From Psilocybe azurescens (Eukaryota > Basidiomycota > Agaricomycetes > Agaricales > Agrocybaceae), in the NCBI GenBank assembly GCA_023853785.1, contig JAJIRX010000760.1, forward strand, positions 1 to 48,748: a DNA stretch of 48,748 nt, read 5' to 3'. Shown in pieces: positions 31,805 through 44,600 of the stretch. The notes beneath the pieces are model-generated. The model had not been told where the DNA came from and made no database searches. It saw only the letters and a list, made by a program, of their open reading frames with translations. Made by a program: the position numbers and the translations under genes. How positions within the stretch are numbered: the first letter of the stretch is position 1; the number at the start of each line of letters is the position of its first letter.

Positions 31805-34800
31805 TCAGAGTTCTTCATCTTGGTCGAAGTCGGTCATTGCTAATGATGACTCGCCATCATCAGCGGTGTAATCATCAAGCTCACCACCATCAATTGTGTA
31901 ATCATCGAGCATCTGATGTTCGCTAACACCCCGAAAGACTCGCCTGGACTCGCGAGTCATGAGCCCCGACAGCCATGCTTTTAATAAATTAAACTCTGAG
32001 GGTGAGAGGGAAGAGCGGTCGTACTTCTGTACCATAACATGAGCAAAATGAAAACTGCAGTTAACATTCGAACATACCTTCAAGAAATCTATAGCCAGGG
32101 AACAGACGCCAAATGGTGGTCTCCATTGGTGCCGAGGATGTATCTTGGGATATAGGAAATGCAGTGCACGTAGCGCATTCAAGTTCTGCAGTGTTGGAAT
32201 CGCATAAGGCAGACACCTGATAAATGGTAGAAAGAATTCCCTTGTGATTTGTTGCCAGCCCGAGTATTGTTCGAAATTGGCGTTCAGCGCAGCATACTGA
32301 TTTTTACGAGCATGGTGAGAAGAAATGCGGCTAAGTGAGGATACCAGTCAGAGGGGCAGATGATTGAGCTTCCGTCCCCAGCAAACACTTTCTCGTGAAA
32401 TTCTGCTATCCATAAGTCAAATTCATAACCAACGAAATGCTCAATCGGAAGGTCGAATCGATCCAGAGGCTTTTCCTCGACGGAAGAGTAGGTTACATCA
32501 TGGGATGGAGGGATTATATGCAAAGATACAGACGGAGTAGAGTCGCTATCGCTGTACATCCAAAGATTAGAGCAATAGGCGTCTGTGAAACGTGGCAAGT
32601 AGGCCATTTCGAATACTCGTGTCGCAGTGTATAGCATTTTTGAAGAAGGCCACTGTCGTGATCTGTGATAACGTCTTTGCTGGGCCCTGTCTGGTATTAT
32701 GGATGGTGGCGGTAAATTACTGATTGGAATATGATGATGTTAGCACTCACCATCTGCCTGTTAAACCAGCCCAATGCTCCTAATACCAAATCAATCGAGT
32801 ATTTTTCGTGGCACAAACGAGCCCAGAATGATGTATTCATTACGATGTTGAATATTTCCATTTTCTTCGGATCTTCAAAGTATTCTTTGGAGTGTATATC
32901 CGAAAATAAACTGTGTCGTAAGAACCGGTCGGCAACATCCACGAACCGCCATCGGGGTGGAAGAAATGATTGATTATCACTGCTGGGGAATATCTCGTTA
33001 AAGTTCTGGGCACTGAAGCTTACTATGCGATGGTCCCATGTTGCAACATGTTGATTCCCCTGACCGTGGTCTTGGACCTTAACATTCGCTGCCGAAAAGA
33101 CTGGACCCACAGTACGTATATGGAGATAGCCGTTTCCACGGGGGTAGAAATAAAAGTATATCAAGTCAGGGAGGTGTTGGAGATCAGATATAACGGTATC
33201 TAGACCAATATTCATTGACTCCGAGATATCCTCGAGACTATTCACTGAGGCGACCAAAGATTCAGAACTGTATAAAGCAAGGTATGCGAAGGTTGCTGAG
33301 TTTTTGGGTGATCGGTCCATGATCTGCTTCGCCGAAATTGTTTGAGCAACGGTGAGAACGTCTCTGAGAGACTGAAGTAGATGTCGGTGAATTTTACGCC
33401 AATATGAACCGTCTTCGGTCCACGTACATTGCAGCATGTCGATAAAATCCAAGACAGCGTTCGTAAACCAGTAAACATGACTTGCTTGGGCGACATGCGA
33501 AGGATTGCGAGCGAAGATCGTGTGGAGGCTTTTGCAAAGTTCCTCCAATAAATTGACAATAGAGTTGGCATCACGTTCGATCCACGAAGACTTATTTCTG
33601 AGATCATGGAGCATCCGACGATAGGTTGATAGTCCGATACTGTCATAAAATGTGTATATCAATGTCCTTGTATATTTTGAATAAACAAAATTGCTAAGGC
33701 ACTTACCGTGATATAGTCCGCTCGGCCTGTGGACTATCCCGAACAATATTGACCCCGAGCTTGAGCATGGCGCACACAAACTCAGTCCGAACGGCGCTCT
33801 CATCAATGGCATACTCTCCTGACCTCGACTCATCAGTGAGAAATTCTCGGAACGATAGGTGACTGAATGAAATTGATGCCTCTACTAATGGAGACCCAAA
33901 GATCGGCTCTAGCACACGGAATTCCTCGGAGTATTCAGCCTTGGATATTCTGATCAAGGAGCTCAAAGCCCTGAACACGAGTTTAATTTCTCCGGAGTCA
34001 ACTCCCAGTATTTCCTGGATGGTTTTTCGCTGAAATGGAGCAAGAGACCACCAAGGACACGTTTCATTGTTTTTGGACGAGGATACGACGACAGGATGGT
34101 GGCGTAGAGTTTATCAAGATCCGAAAATGCGGATGCACGATGTGGTCCAGGCGTTGTCAATATCCGGAGTTGTTCTCGCGGGTCGCAGAAATTGGACGAG
34201 GCGCCAAAAATTCCAGCACAGTGGATGCGTACACGTACTGGCCTGAAGCACTACTCACAAATCGCCTGATAATATGATCTGCAGGCCAAGGACGCAATGT
34301 AGAAGACATTATTCGAATATTTTCCTCGTAAATCTTGTTGAATCCTTCTCGAAGATATTTCTCAATTTCCACATCCGCGTCCTTGTCATCTCGTAGAGAG
34401 AACGGTTTTGTAACGTGTACCAGGGGTCCAATTTCGAATGAATCGGATATCCAATACTCGGGACGGCTAACAATGAGAAATCGGAGGGGATATTGTGCTC
34501 AATAATTGCCTTGGATAAGAGTGAAAGAATTTCGGACTGCATTCGTTTCGACCCAGCGCATTCGTCCAAACCGTCGATAATGATCGTGGGGCTATGAGCA
34601 GGCCAGTCATTGACACGCAGTAATGGCTCTATGATGAGGTATTGGAGTTGGATGTCGATGGATTTAGTCGGAAGGGTGGGATCATTAAGCATAGCAGCGT
34701 CGAGGAGGGCACGAAAGGATGGGAAATTGATGGCGAGCTGGTATGCAACTGTTGAGAATAACTTGGTCCCGTCTCCACGTCCAATGGCATCCTTGGCAAA

Positions 34801-35308
34801 GAAGAAGCTCCCAGCGTACTTGCTATCCTCCGAAATCTCCTTCAGAAGTACGGCAATGGTGTGGGCGATGGCAGATTTGCCAGCTCCCGCTGGTCCGTTG
34901 AGCCAAAGCACCCGTTCCTTGAGAATAGGTTCGTTAACCCAGTCAAGTATAGCACTGATTATCTTCTTGCGCGTGCCCGGGTGACATTTCGGGGCGGGAA
35001 CCTCTCAGCAGAGTTATACATAGCATCAGCAGCGATATGCTGCCCCAGAATATGTAGTCCTATCCCTCCAGAATCAGTGTAAATGCTCAGTATATAATGT
35101 CTACTGGCGCTCGCCTACATCCCCCTCCTTCGTAGTAATTCCCTTCTACTACTTGTCGAAAGCTCCCGCCAGTAATCAGGACATTTCTCGCGCCTTGGAA
35201 TTGCTGCATACCAGACGTGCGAGACCGATAAGATCGAATTGCGGAATTTTTCTGATTTTTAGGCATATTTGTGTGGATTCGAAAGGATGTGTTGTCGACG
35301 GCGTACAA
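31805..35308 (-). pseudogene. NACHT-domain NLR-like protein, copy 2 (broken)
   Basis: The better-preserved paralogue of 7,290-10,734. Exon 1 starts at 35308 or 35266 (MPKNQK) and carries ARNVLITGGSFRQVVEGNYY. After an intron comes IGLHILGQHIAADAMYN, then the NACHT domain: Walker A GPAGAGKSAIAHT at about 34.88 kb, AGSFFFAKDAIGRGDG, and Walker B TIIIDGLDEC at about 34.57 kb. The C-terminal part (33.65-32.75 kb) is one long open frame with a Tyr/Phe-rich segment, followed by three short exons and a stop at 31805-31807 after an acidic, repeated DDYT tail. Introns are at about 33,650-33,712, 32,685-32,752 and 32,040-32,085. Breaks: one C missing near 35,000, two bases missing near 34,487, one extra A near 34,178, and a shift in an A-run near 34,028. 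Copy 1 has Trp-stop where this copy has Trp. Confidence 0.85.
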
Positions 35309-36226
35309 TGTAGTAAGATGGAACAGAAGTTATGTTGACCACTTACAGGCACATGCTCTTTATGCGGGTTGAAATAATGCATCAAACATAGCTTCGGTTG
35401 TGGACTTTGATGTGTATACAGTAACGTTGATGACAATTCAAAGCGTGTACATGTCAGGATTTCTATGAATACTATCAGTGACAAGACACATGCGGTCTGG
35501 ATCTTTCGTAGCTGAATGCAAAACCCTAGACCCATCCCAAAAATATATACACTCGACGCATATTAATAGCTGTGCGAGCGAACAACCTTGATAGGTCATA
35601 GTTACTGTACCAACGCTTCAACCCTACGACCTCCAATCAAACGCAACTGGGAAAGAACACCCCGTGGGCATTTGGATCCATCCAGTTCATCCACTCTCAC
35701 ACTCTCTATCTGAAACATACCCTCTGAATAGAGCCTCTCTTTCCCATATCCATTGAAATTTAATCCCTTTCACAATGCCAACACCAGTCTCACTAACCGT
35801 GTGAGCTCCTACATCATCCCAAACGCACATGCACCTATACTGCCCCCTCCCCATGTGCAACTCGTCCGCCAGAGTTTTCTGTGATGGCACACGGTCGCGA
35901 GTTCACGTGTCCAAAATCATTTGATTCCTGCGTCCTACCTGCAGTCTAACCGGTTCGCTCAGCGGGAGCGCTGTGAGCACCCCCGCGTTGTCCGAGCGGA
36001 CCGGGAGGAGCGAGTCGAGCCGAGGTGAGTACTTATTATAGTGTTTGATGCTTGAGCTTAAGTCACTGCTGGGACTGAATAATTCACCGGAATGCAGATT
36101 CCTTGCAAAACAAATTGTCGTGACACAAAGTATTACGAATTGCAGAATGATTCATTCTCCATTAAATCTGCCATGAGCAGAACACAATAAGAATATTTGT
36201 AATACTTAAAATTCTCGATCAACTCC

Positions 36227-36270
36227 GCCTAATGCAGAATTTTTCCTTTTGTATACAATCTGCATTAGGC
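36227..36270. repeat. 12-bp inverted repeat hairpin
   Basis: GCCTAATGCAGA (36227-36238) and its exact reverse complement (36259-36270) flank a 20-nt AT-rich loop. Confidence 0.6.
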
Positions 36271-36481
36271 AGATTCGTAATAAAATTTAAAATTCTACCA
36301 AAGTATCGCCAATTACAGAACTCACCATTTTGCAAATTGCAAAACGCAATGAGAATGTTAAGTTCGCGATGAATTCGGCTTATTGTAGAACTTTACGTTC
36401 TCATTAAATTCTGCAAATATTTTGCAAATTGCAGAACATAATCAGATTTCATCATTCTGCCGAGAGCAGAGAGCATCGTCT

Positions 36482-36513
36482 GATGTCGGGTGCACGTCGT
36501 AGGACCCGACATC
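36482..36513. repeat. 10-bp inverted repeat
   Basis: GATGTCGGGT (36482-36491) pairs with ACCCGACATC (36504-36513). A further CGGACCCGAT follows at once. It sits at the right edge of the AT-rich repeat segment and could be part of an element end. Confidence 0.5.
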
Positions 36514-36693
36514 GGACCCGATAATCAACTTTCAATCCAACTCTGAAGGACTGCAAAAATTTAATCTTTGTGGGTATCATTCATACGACTAATGAGATTT
36601 GCTACAAGAGGTATACTGCAATATTTACATCACAATACTGTCCAAGGGGTGTAAGATATGGTACATAATGAGAAGCATGGTATCAAATGGTTA

Positions 36694-37136
36694 TCAAAGG
36701 TCGAACTGGAGGTTCTTTGGGAATCGGAATGGTGTCGACTGCCGAACACGACCAATAAACCTGTATAATAAGGACATTAACATCTGTAAGGGGTAAAGCA
36801 CAATTATGCACAATTCAATAGCTTGATCTACAAGCTCCGCATCTCCTTTTTGCATATTGACTACGTCACCAGTATATAAGGCCTGGCGCATGACAACAAT
36901 CTCTCCTCTCCATTCACCTGCAACAGCATTGGTAACGGGGAGGTGGAGGTGATTTTGACAAAAACTCGGAACCGCTTCACAGTCCCATCCCGATGGACAG
37001 TGATAGATGTGTCATGAATATGAGGTTGTATGTAACGGTGCTGAAAAAGGCCTTCCACCCATGGATATCGCAAGGAGTGCCAGGTCCGAACAGCACAACT
37101 TTTTGATGAGACTTGGGTGCAAACATCCTTCCACAC
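36694..37136 (-). pseudogene. Unidentified coding relic
   Basis: Two minus-strand frames abut at about 36,930 through a single shift: one with WVEGLFQHRYIQPHIHD and VHRDGTVKRFRVFVKITS, the next with NAVAGEWRGEIVVMRQALYT and VVNMQKGDAELVDQAIEL. Together they read like one soluble protein segment, but I do not recognise the family. No start, no stop context and no introns can be assigned. Confidence 0.35.
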
Positions 37137-37689
37137 AGGATTGGCTGATTGACCATATAAACGTGACCGAATATAGAGGTTCTTAGCCTAGAGGGGCCTA
37201 TTAATAAGAACTTGCATTACAGTAAAAATGTGCTTACTCTGCGAGATGGAGAAGGAGCAGTGCCACGAATTGAAGGCATAGGATAAAACGCTTATGGGAG
37301 TGGTGTTTTCAATTAGGTTGAGAAATATGGTGTTGCAAGTTAATGTGATTATAAGCTCACCAAACAATTAACTGCAGACATAAAAGAAAACGGCTGTTGA
37401 GAAGGGTTCTTGGAGACGCCACCTCAAAATCAGGTTCATGACCAATTAGGAAAATGTGGAGTAATGATCACAAATAGTGGAATGGAGAGTCTGTAAGAAT
37501 GACAACAAAAAACCGCTTGAAGGCAACACACGACACACACCACATACGGTGTTCAAAACAATAGTAAGTGTATCCATCAGCTTAAGGAATCCATGGCAAC
37601 GTATGCTTGAGATGCTACCTACAATGAATTTATTAAAGCGTGGTTAGATTATAAGGCCAAAACAGCAGACATCCCACAAAGTATTCTTC
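37137..37689. other. Gap upstream of the coiled-coil gene
   Basis: AT-rich, no long frame. It probably contains the promoter of the gene starting at 37690. No CCTGGA-N3-TCCAGG site occurs here. Confidence 0.35.
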
Positions 37690-40592
37690 ATGCACCTTGA
37701 CTCTTTTCCTACACAAATATCAATGGATTCTTTCAACAACCAGTATCGCCCTTTGGACGACGACGACGCAGAGATGGCATCAGCAGCAGCAGCCCTGGAG
37801 GCTGGAAGTATGTTCAACTCTCCTCGAACACGCCCTGCAACACCCATCAACTTCGCAAGCACTCATTCAACAATGACTCCTTATAACACCCCGGCTCTGA
37901 AATCGAATATCCTGCAACCTTGCCTTCCCCGCCTGCAATGAGACTCGAGGGTTCCTCACAAATGAGCACAGCACAACTCCCCTCTCAACTGCTGCCTCCT
38001 GTAGAAATCCCAACCGGGGCTTCAAAGCGTACACTTGAGGATAAGCATGCGGACAGGGTTCGAGTCGTTCAAAACCCTTCAATTCTGCCAGATGCGGTAA
38101 GTTGCTACACATAAATGGCTGAAATAAACTAAAAACATACCTAGTATGAAACAATCCAAAGTGTCAGAGCCACCATGGGAAGACGATATGAAAACAGTTT
38201 GAGGCAAGCCAATGAGAAGGCACAGCAGAAGGCTGATACAGTCGACCATCTGGTGAAGGTTGGGGAAGAAACAAATCGACAATTGCGGGAAGCCAACCAA
38301 CGGAGGCTGCAGGCTGAAGCGCAACTAGAGGATGCCAATGGACGGGCTGAAGAAGCCACTAGGCGTGCTGAGCAGGCAGATCGACGAGCAAAGCAGGCGA
38401 TGGTTGGAGAAGAAACAAATCGACAATTGCAGGAAGCCAACCAACGGAGGCTGCAGGCTGAAGCGCAACTAGAGGACGCCAACCGTCGGGCTGAAGAGGC
38501 TGCTAGGCGTGCTGAGCAGGCGGATCAACGAGCTGAGCAGGCGATACAACAAGCACTAGAAAGTAGGGCTCAAGTCAAGGAGCTCGTGAAGGCAGGGGAA
38601 GAGGCAAAGCGTGCCTTGGAGGAAGCTCGACAACGGGCTATCAGAGCCGAAGAGCAGTTAGCCGAGGCAAACAGGGCGAGCCGATGAGGCCAGAAAGCGT
38701 GCTGACGAGGCCAATGGACGGGCTCAAGAGGCCATTGTTCGAGCCGGGAGAGGCGGAGCGTCGTTCTAACGAGGCAGAAGCGAAGATCCTGAGTCTTGCG
38801 GAACGCCTCGACCGATTGGAGCAGATGGGCCAACCTTCCAACAATAACGCTGGCCGGGCTGCTGTGGCGAATGAAACGGACGAACCTCAGCCTGTACCTG
38901 TGGGTGTGTTGCCTGCAGTGACACCGGTCCCTGTTCCCTGGTGCATGGAGCCAGACTCTGCATCTACGATGGACAATAATGCCGGCCAGACTGCTGTGGC
39001 GAATGCAACGGGCGAACCTCGGCCTGTAGATGCGTTGCCTGTCCCTGGTTCATGGTTCATGGAAGCAGGTGCTGCATCTACGATGGCTCCGTCAGTGGCT
39101 GTACAACCCTCCCTCCCCAGCCCTCCAGAACTCGCATCACAGTCACCAGTGCGACATCCTCCAGTATCTCAAGGGCCATCTAATATCGATAGCGCCGTCC
39201 GGTGGAGAGAAAGGCAGGACAGTAGCCCCGACTCTGACTCTGAAAATGATGAAGAACAAACATCAAATTCTAATGCAACGGTTAGTATATAGAAATTTTC
39301 TGCAGTGATATTTGACTCACATTATAAAGATTGCGCCGCCGCCGCCCACGACATCTAGCGCGAATCTTCCCGGACCTGCAGAGCCTGATATGCAACAATC
39401 TTCAACGTCCTCATCGATGCCACACCCGACATCTTCTACTGCCTCCTCTGTTCCACGGCCCATATCCACTTTTCGATCATCACGCGGGAATTCTCGATAT
39501 TCTCGTAACCAGTCGGAGGCAGTTTTCGGGAAGGCGTCACTGAACAACCTCGTTCGACTATAAGGAGGCCAACAAGAAGTAATCCCTATCACCAGTCACA
39601 TCTCCGAGGCCATAACCCCAACGTGCAGCAGGGCTGGTGAGTTCAATGACACTCTTTGTCAAGAAAATTTGTCTGATATCCTCCAGAGAAGGGTCAGGTA
39701 TCTGATGAACGAATTTATGAAGATAAAGAAGGCTAAAGATATCCGATATACGAACTGCGCAAGCATGGATGAAGTTACCGAGTTCGAACTCGGTCAGAAC
39801 ATGGGCCCCGATCTCAATCCGATGAGACCATTTCTTGATACCACAGAAATAAACACCTGGAACCATCAACTATGCGACTTATTCATTGAAGAGTTCGGGA
39901 AGAGAGAGATGATACAGCTTACCGAAGCAAACGTCCAGGTCATCGAACACATGTTTTTAGATCGCCTAGACCGCCTGGGTCGCACTTATCGTGAATATCT
40001 TCATGATTCACCGGACCAAATAGAGGCTAAGAGAGAGAAAGAAAAGCGTTTGGGAAGAAAAAATAGGCGCAGAACCGATGTAAGATTTTCACTGTTGACT
40101 ATGGCGATCAAGTTTGCGATACATCTATTGCAGAAGTACCATGAACGACTCGATATTTGCTACGGAAATGCGCAAAATCGGGATGGTTCGATCAACGTGT
40201 ACTGGAAGGCTTCAGCGAACTTGGTAGAGAGTCTTGGAACAGGAGGGATGAGTTCTGAAGAAAGTGGATGGGAGGACGAGAGGCAGCAAAAACGAGTTTA
40301 TTGGGTCAAAAGACGCCTGTGGCGAGCCAATCGATGCACAAAGCGTCTAATTGCGATCGACAGAGAGAAAAAGAGCACTGGCGCGGCTGGTGGCCCTCGA
40401 CCGGGAAACCCACCCAGGGATCGGAGGAGGAGAGAGGGTAATAATGGTACAATTAGCAACCGTGCTCCAAAGACAGGGTGTCCCGAAAACTTCTATTCGA
40501 GGGAATGGCTTGCAGGCCTAGGTAACACCCGACTGCACAAAGCGTTAAAAATGAAACCGCCAGTCAAATGGGAAGAGTCAGACGATGAATGA
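37690..40592 (+). pseudogene. Coiled-coil protein of unknown function with conserved C-terminal region
   Basis: The N-terminus (MDSFNNQYRPLDDDD, SPRTRPATP) is disordered. From 38,175 a long Ala/Glu/Arg/Gln heptad-like coiled coil follows, with a 48-residue tandem duplication. Then come Pro-rich spacers and a C-terminal region from 39,669 (FLDTTEINTWNHQLCDLFIE, NVYWKASANLVESLG, GMSSEESGWEDE, NFYSREWLAGLG) ending in acidic EESDDE. I believe this C-terminal pattern (SSEES, WR, GNPPR, NFY..WL) recurs in multi-copy uncharacterised Agaricomycete proteins; that is memory, not a search. Introns at about 38,096-38,146, 39,281-39,330 and 39,629-39,664. Shifts occur in a C4 run (37,893), near 38,679, in a G3 run (38,752) and a T4 run (39,526). 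If these are sequence errors, the gene may be intact. Confidence 0.6.
38258..38545 (+). repeat. 144-bp in-frame tandem duplication in the coiled coil
   Basis: Units 38258-38401 and 38402-38545 are nearly identical at DNA level and keep the frame. Each encodes 48 residues beginning VGEETNRQL. The later coiled-coil sequence repeats more loosely, which suggests repeated expansion. Confidence 0.85.
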
Positions 40593-40763
40593 AGGTGCAT
40601 TTGGGCACTCTGATGGTATATAATATTTCATAGTTGGTAGTAATCGTCGCCGGTCAAGTAATTACATTTGGAATATAGCCGTCGCTGGTCGATGTCGCCA
40701 AAAAAGATGGAAGCGGTGTCGTCCTGGGGAATGAAAGGGAAAAGATTCGCGTCTATTGAAAAC

Positions 40764-41376
40764 AGGAGGGAAAACAGTACCATGGAATATGCAGGATACC
40801 GTCGCCGATGAAGCGAGACAAGGTAGGGGGTAAAGCGTTCGTTTTGTGTATGCTGAAGAGGAAGGAAAATCGTTGCTGACGAAATGACACGAGGCGAGAT
40901 AAGCCAAAAATGAGGTCCATGCATGTCAAAAGAGGAAGGAAAACAGTACCATGGAATATCCAGGATACCGTCGCCGATGAAGTGACACATGAGTGCCCTG
41001 GAATATCCAGGACACCGATGGATGAGTGGAAGGAACTTAAAACATCGAAATCAAACGCCAACTGATCGCTTACCTCAGTCGTCACGTGTTACAAGTTGTC
41101 GTGTCACACGACGTGTGTGGCTCATCTTCAAGACTTCAAGTTCCTGCGTGCACACATCATAGCTCGCTTCACCGTGGTCTTGGATATTCCAATGCACGGT
41201 TTCCACCCTAAGGTATCCTGGATATTCCAGGGTACTTTTATTTCTTTCCGTTGACAAGACGTACATCCTCCTCTTTTAGATCTTGATTCCCATCGATAAC
41301 GTGGCTGCTTAACGGGTCCACTTCCACTCTTGTTCTGGATAACCAACGTATGGCCGAGTATCCTGGATAATCCAGG
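40764..41376. promoter_or_regulatory. Cluster of six CCTGGA-N3-TCCAGG palindromic sites
   Basis: The sites lie at 40781-40795, 40950-40964, 40997-41011, 41179-41193, 41217-41231 and 41362-41376. Centres are ATA, TAT or TAA; outer half-sites are kept or vary by one to three bases. Judged by the flanking ATACC and GTAC, the first three are in one orientation and the last three in the other. The first two sit in a 50-bp direct repeat (40764-40813 and 40933-40982, two mismatches). Another palindrome, GTCGTG-TCA-CACGAC, is at 41098-41112. The cluster lies between the coiled-coil gene and the transposase start. It reads as binding sites for a dimeric protein, either a transcription factor or a transposase. 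Confidence 0.6.
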
Positions 41377-41611
41377 GTACTTGTTCTCTCAAACAACACA
41401 TCAACTCATAATTCCATACCGATAACTACAAGCTTTGGCAACGACGATGGCGCTTGTACTTTGTTATTACTTGACAACGCTCTCCTTAGGTACGTTTCTT
41501 TCTTCCTAAAGGAATTGTGTTTAACATTTAAATATAGGCTGGAAATCTCTACGATTTCGACACTTGGGTGTTCTGGTTAAACCACTGCACTCTCCACTTC
41601 TTACTTCAATC

Positions 41612-44600
41612 ATGCCCATCTGCTATTGCGTCTCACATGGATGCGCCACCTCGGGTGGTGTCGATCCTCTTACCCAGGAGCCCAATGGCCGGAGCGTCAA
41701 CGTCCGTACCTTGAGGGCGCATTCGGCAGATGACCGAAGCACCTATCTACGTTCTGCAGAGGAAAGGACGGATATAATCCTCACTGCTCAAATCGAAGAG
41801 CTCACTGCTCATCTCGGCGCAAGTGTCCTCGCTGACGAAGTTTCCGGACCATTCGAAACGCCTGGAGGCTCGCTGTGGGCGAGAGATAGTTCACAAAGCG
41901 GTCTCCCTCAACCAGGGGCTAACAAGGGCGAAGACGAGAGAGGCGAACGACCACATCCATCAAACTCCTCGAATTCGCCCTCCGGAGGTTATTCGATGCC
42001 CTCATCTCATTCTCATTCTCATTCTCCCCTCGTCAAGCCAATTCGAGACGTTCTAGAGAAGACAACATTCTCTTTGCTTAGCCGACCTTGACGCCGACGT
42101 TGACAACTTTTGCAAGAAAGCCCAGGATCGCCTTGCCTGCCTCGATAGCCCACCATCGTCCGGAATTCCTGCTCCTTTTCCTCTTGCCAACCTGCTCCAG
42201 TCGTCTAACCAGCTCATGGATCGATTTGAAACCATAACTTACAAGGGTCCCGCTGTTCTTGCAGCCAAAGATCCAATTTTGCGTAAACTGCAAGCTATTC
42301 AGCTTCACTTGAAAACCGCAAGGAAAGAGTGGACCGAGAGGCTTTCTGACATAAAGGATATGAAAACACCTGCATATGGTCTCCCATTTGATACAGGTAT
42401 TGGTGTCATTATGTTTATTATTTTTCCACTTTTACTGATTGATTGCCTCTTAGGCCACCACTTTAAACCTATCCTAGATAACGTTGACCCAATACTACAA
42501 GTTCTCTTCTTTATGGTTCTGACATGCCAAGTCCTACTTGGTGTTAGTCGCCGTGGTTGCAACTTTCTGCTGAAGACGGTTCAATACATCATTCAATTAA
42601 CCCTTGCTCGCCTCAGCCCCAATTTATTGCCCGGGGATCGCAATCTGTTAAATGACATTCCTGCCGATCCCCGTACATTTGAGAAAGCGTTCACCTTAGA
42701 AAGTCAACACACTATCTACGCTGTTTGCCCAGATCCTGACTGCCACTTTACCTATAAACCGACATTCACCAAAGACTCCCCCATTCCCATCTATCCTAAT
42801 ACATGCACCCATCGCCAATTCAAAGGAGGCAGGAAGTGTAAAACACCTCTTCTTAAACCACATCGCATAAATGGCCATACCATTTATATTCCAATTAAAC
42901 CCTTTGTCGGATTCAGTTTCAAAGATTGGATGGCAGGGTTACTATCTCGATCGGGGTATGAGGAGAAGATGGACAATGCTTGGACTCCCTGTAAAGATAG
43001 ATCGAGCCCTCCCATTGAAATGAAAGACATCTTTGATGGTGAAATTTTGCGTAACTTCAAAGGCCCGGATGGTCAGCATTTTAGTATGGGCGGCGAAGAA
43101 GGTCGATATGTTTTTCTCTTTGTGTTGACTTTTTAATCCTTTGGGCAACAAACAAGCTGGGAAAAAGAAGTCGATCGGCATTGTCTCTATGGTCTGCCTT
43201 AATCTACCCCCTGATATGCGATATAAGCCAGAAAATATGTTTTTATTTGGAATTATCCCCGGTCCACATGAACCACCCTCGTTTGTCTCAATCATTACCT
43301 TTCCCTCCTTATCGACCAGCTTTTGGAGTTTTGGTATACTGGAGTTCGTTTTCACGCACAAGTGCCTTCTTCTATGGGAGATGTGTTCGATGCGCTCTTG
43401 TCTGTGTGGTTTCTGATCTGCTGGCAGCACGTAAAGTCGGCGGATTTGCTTCAATTAGACATAGGCGCATGTGTGCAATTTGCCACTGTCAACATCAAAA
43501 GAGGACAAACTTAATGACGCATTTGCTAAACTTGGAGAGCGTAGGACGGATAAAGGGACTCGTGAGCTGGCTCAGTCCTATTTAGATGCTCTGGATGAAA
43601 AGGAACAGAAGGAAATGGTCAGCGACACTGGTGTCCGCTGGTCTGAGTTGTTTCGTCTTCCATATTTTGACACTTCTCGATTCGTCGTTGTTGATGCGAT
43701 GCACAACTTATTCCTTGGCTTGATCCAGGAACATTTTGAAATTCTGGGAGTTCGAATGGAAAAGCAAGGCCAGGATAGCATCTCTGTTCTTTCATTGGGT
43801 ATTCCCGATCAGTCAAAAACCCAGTTAAATCCAAAGGAGCTGAAAAGTCTAAACAAATTGATCACTATCTTGGAATCTCCAATAAACAAGGAATTAACGA
43901 CCGAAGCTGGTTACAATGCTTACTTCAAACGGTTTGAGAACCTGCACAGGGGTGCCCTTCAGCTTGTATTTCATTCATTATCACTGAAGGCCCAAACGAT
44001 GTACCCGAACAAAATGCATCTCAATAAACCTGACTTTATTCGGTCAATTCTTACATGGGTAAGTTCTGCACTTGTTGGCCAAAGTTCATATTTCTGATTT
44101 TTATGTAGCGGTGTAAACAAACTGAAGAACCTCCGCAGTTTAAGTTCAATAACAGATCAGTCTTCACTGAGCAAGAAATCCATGAACTTCGTGCAGATAT
44201 CGAAAATATGATCACTCCATCTTGGCTCACATCCGTCCCAACCAACCTCGGCGAGCCAAGCCATGGCAAGCTGAAGGCAGATCAATGGCGCACTCTTGGT
44301 ACAACCTACCTTCCTGTCACACTCATACGGTTATGGAATACCCTGGAGAATAATGATACCCGTTCTTCACAGTGCAAGAAGTTATTGGGAGTAACACTGT
44401 CATTGGTTTCCGCAGTTGTTATTGCATCATCTCGCATTACATCATCCAAAAAGGCTGATCAATATCTTTACCACATGCACAATTATCTAAATGGACTGCG
44501 TGTCCTTTTTCCTAAATACCGGTTTCTCCCAAATCAACATATGTCCCTTCACCTTGCTGAATATTTGCGGCTTTATGGACCTGTGCACGCCTGGTGGACT

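Larger units (their letters stand above)
35309..36693. other. Gap with inverted-repeat-rich AT segment
   Basis: No gene is recognised. GC-rich 35,950-36,040 contains AGCGAGTCGAGCCGAG and short inverted repeats. From 36,060 to 36,480 the sequence is AT-rich and repeats GCAGAA/TTCTGC and TTTGCAAATTGCA many times, which looks like the body of a non-autonomous element. I could not fix its ends. Confidence 0.4.
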
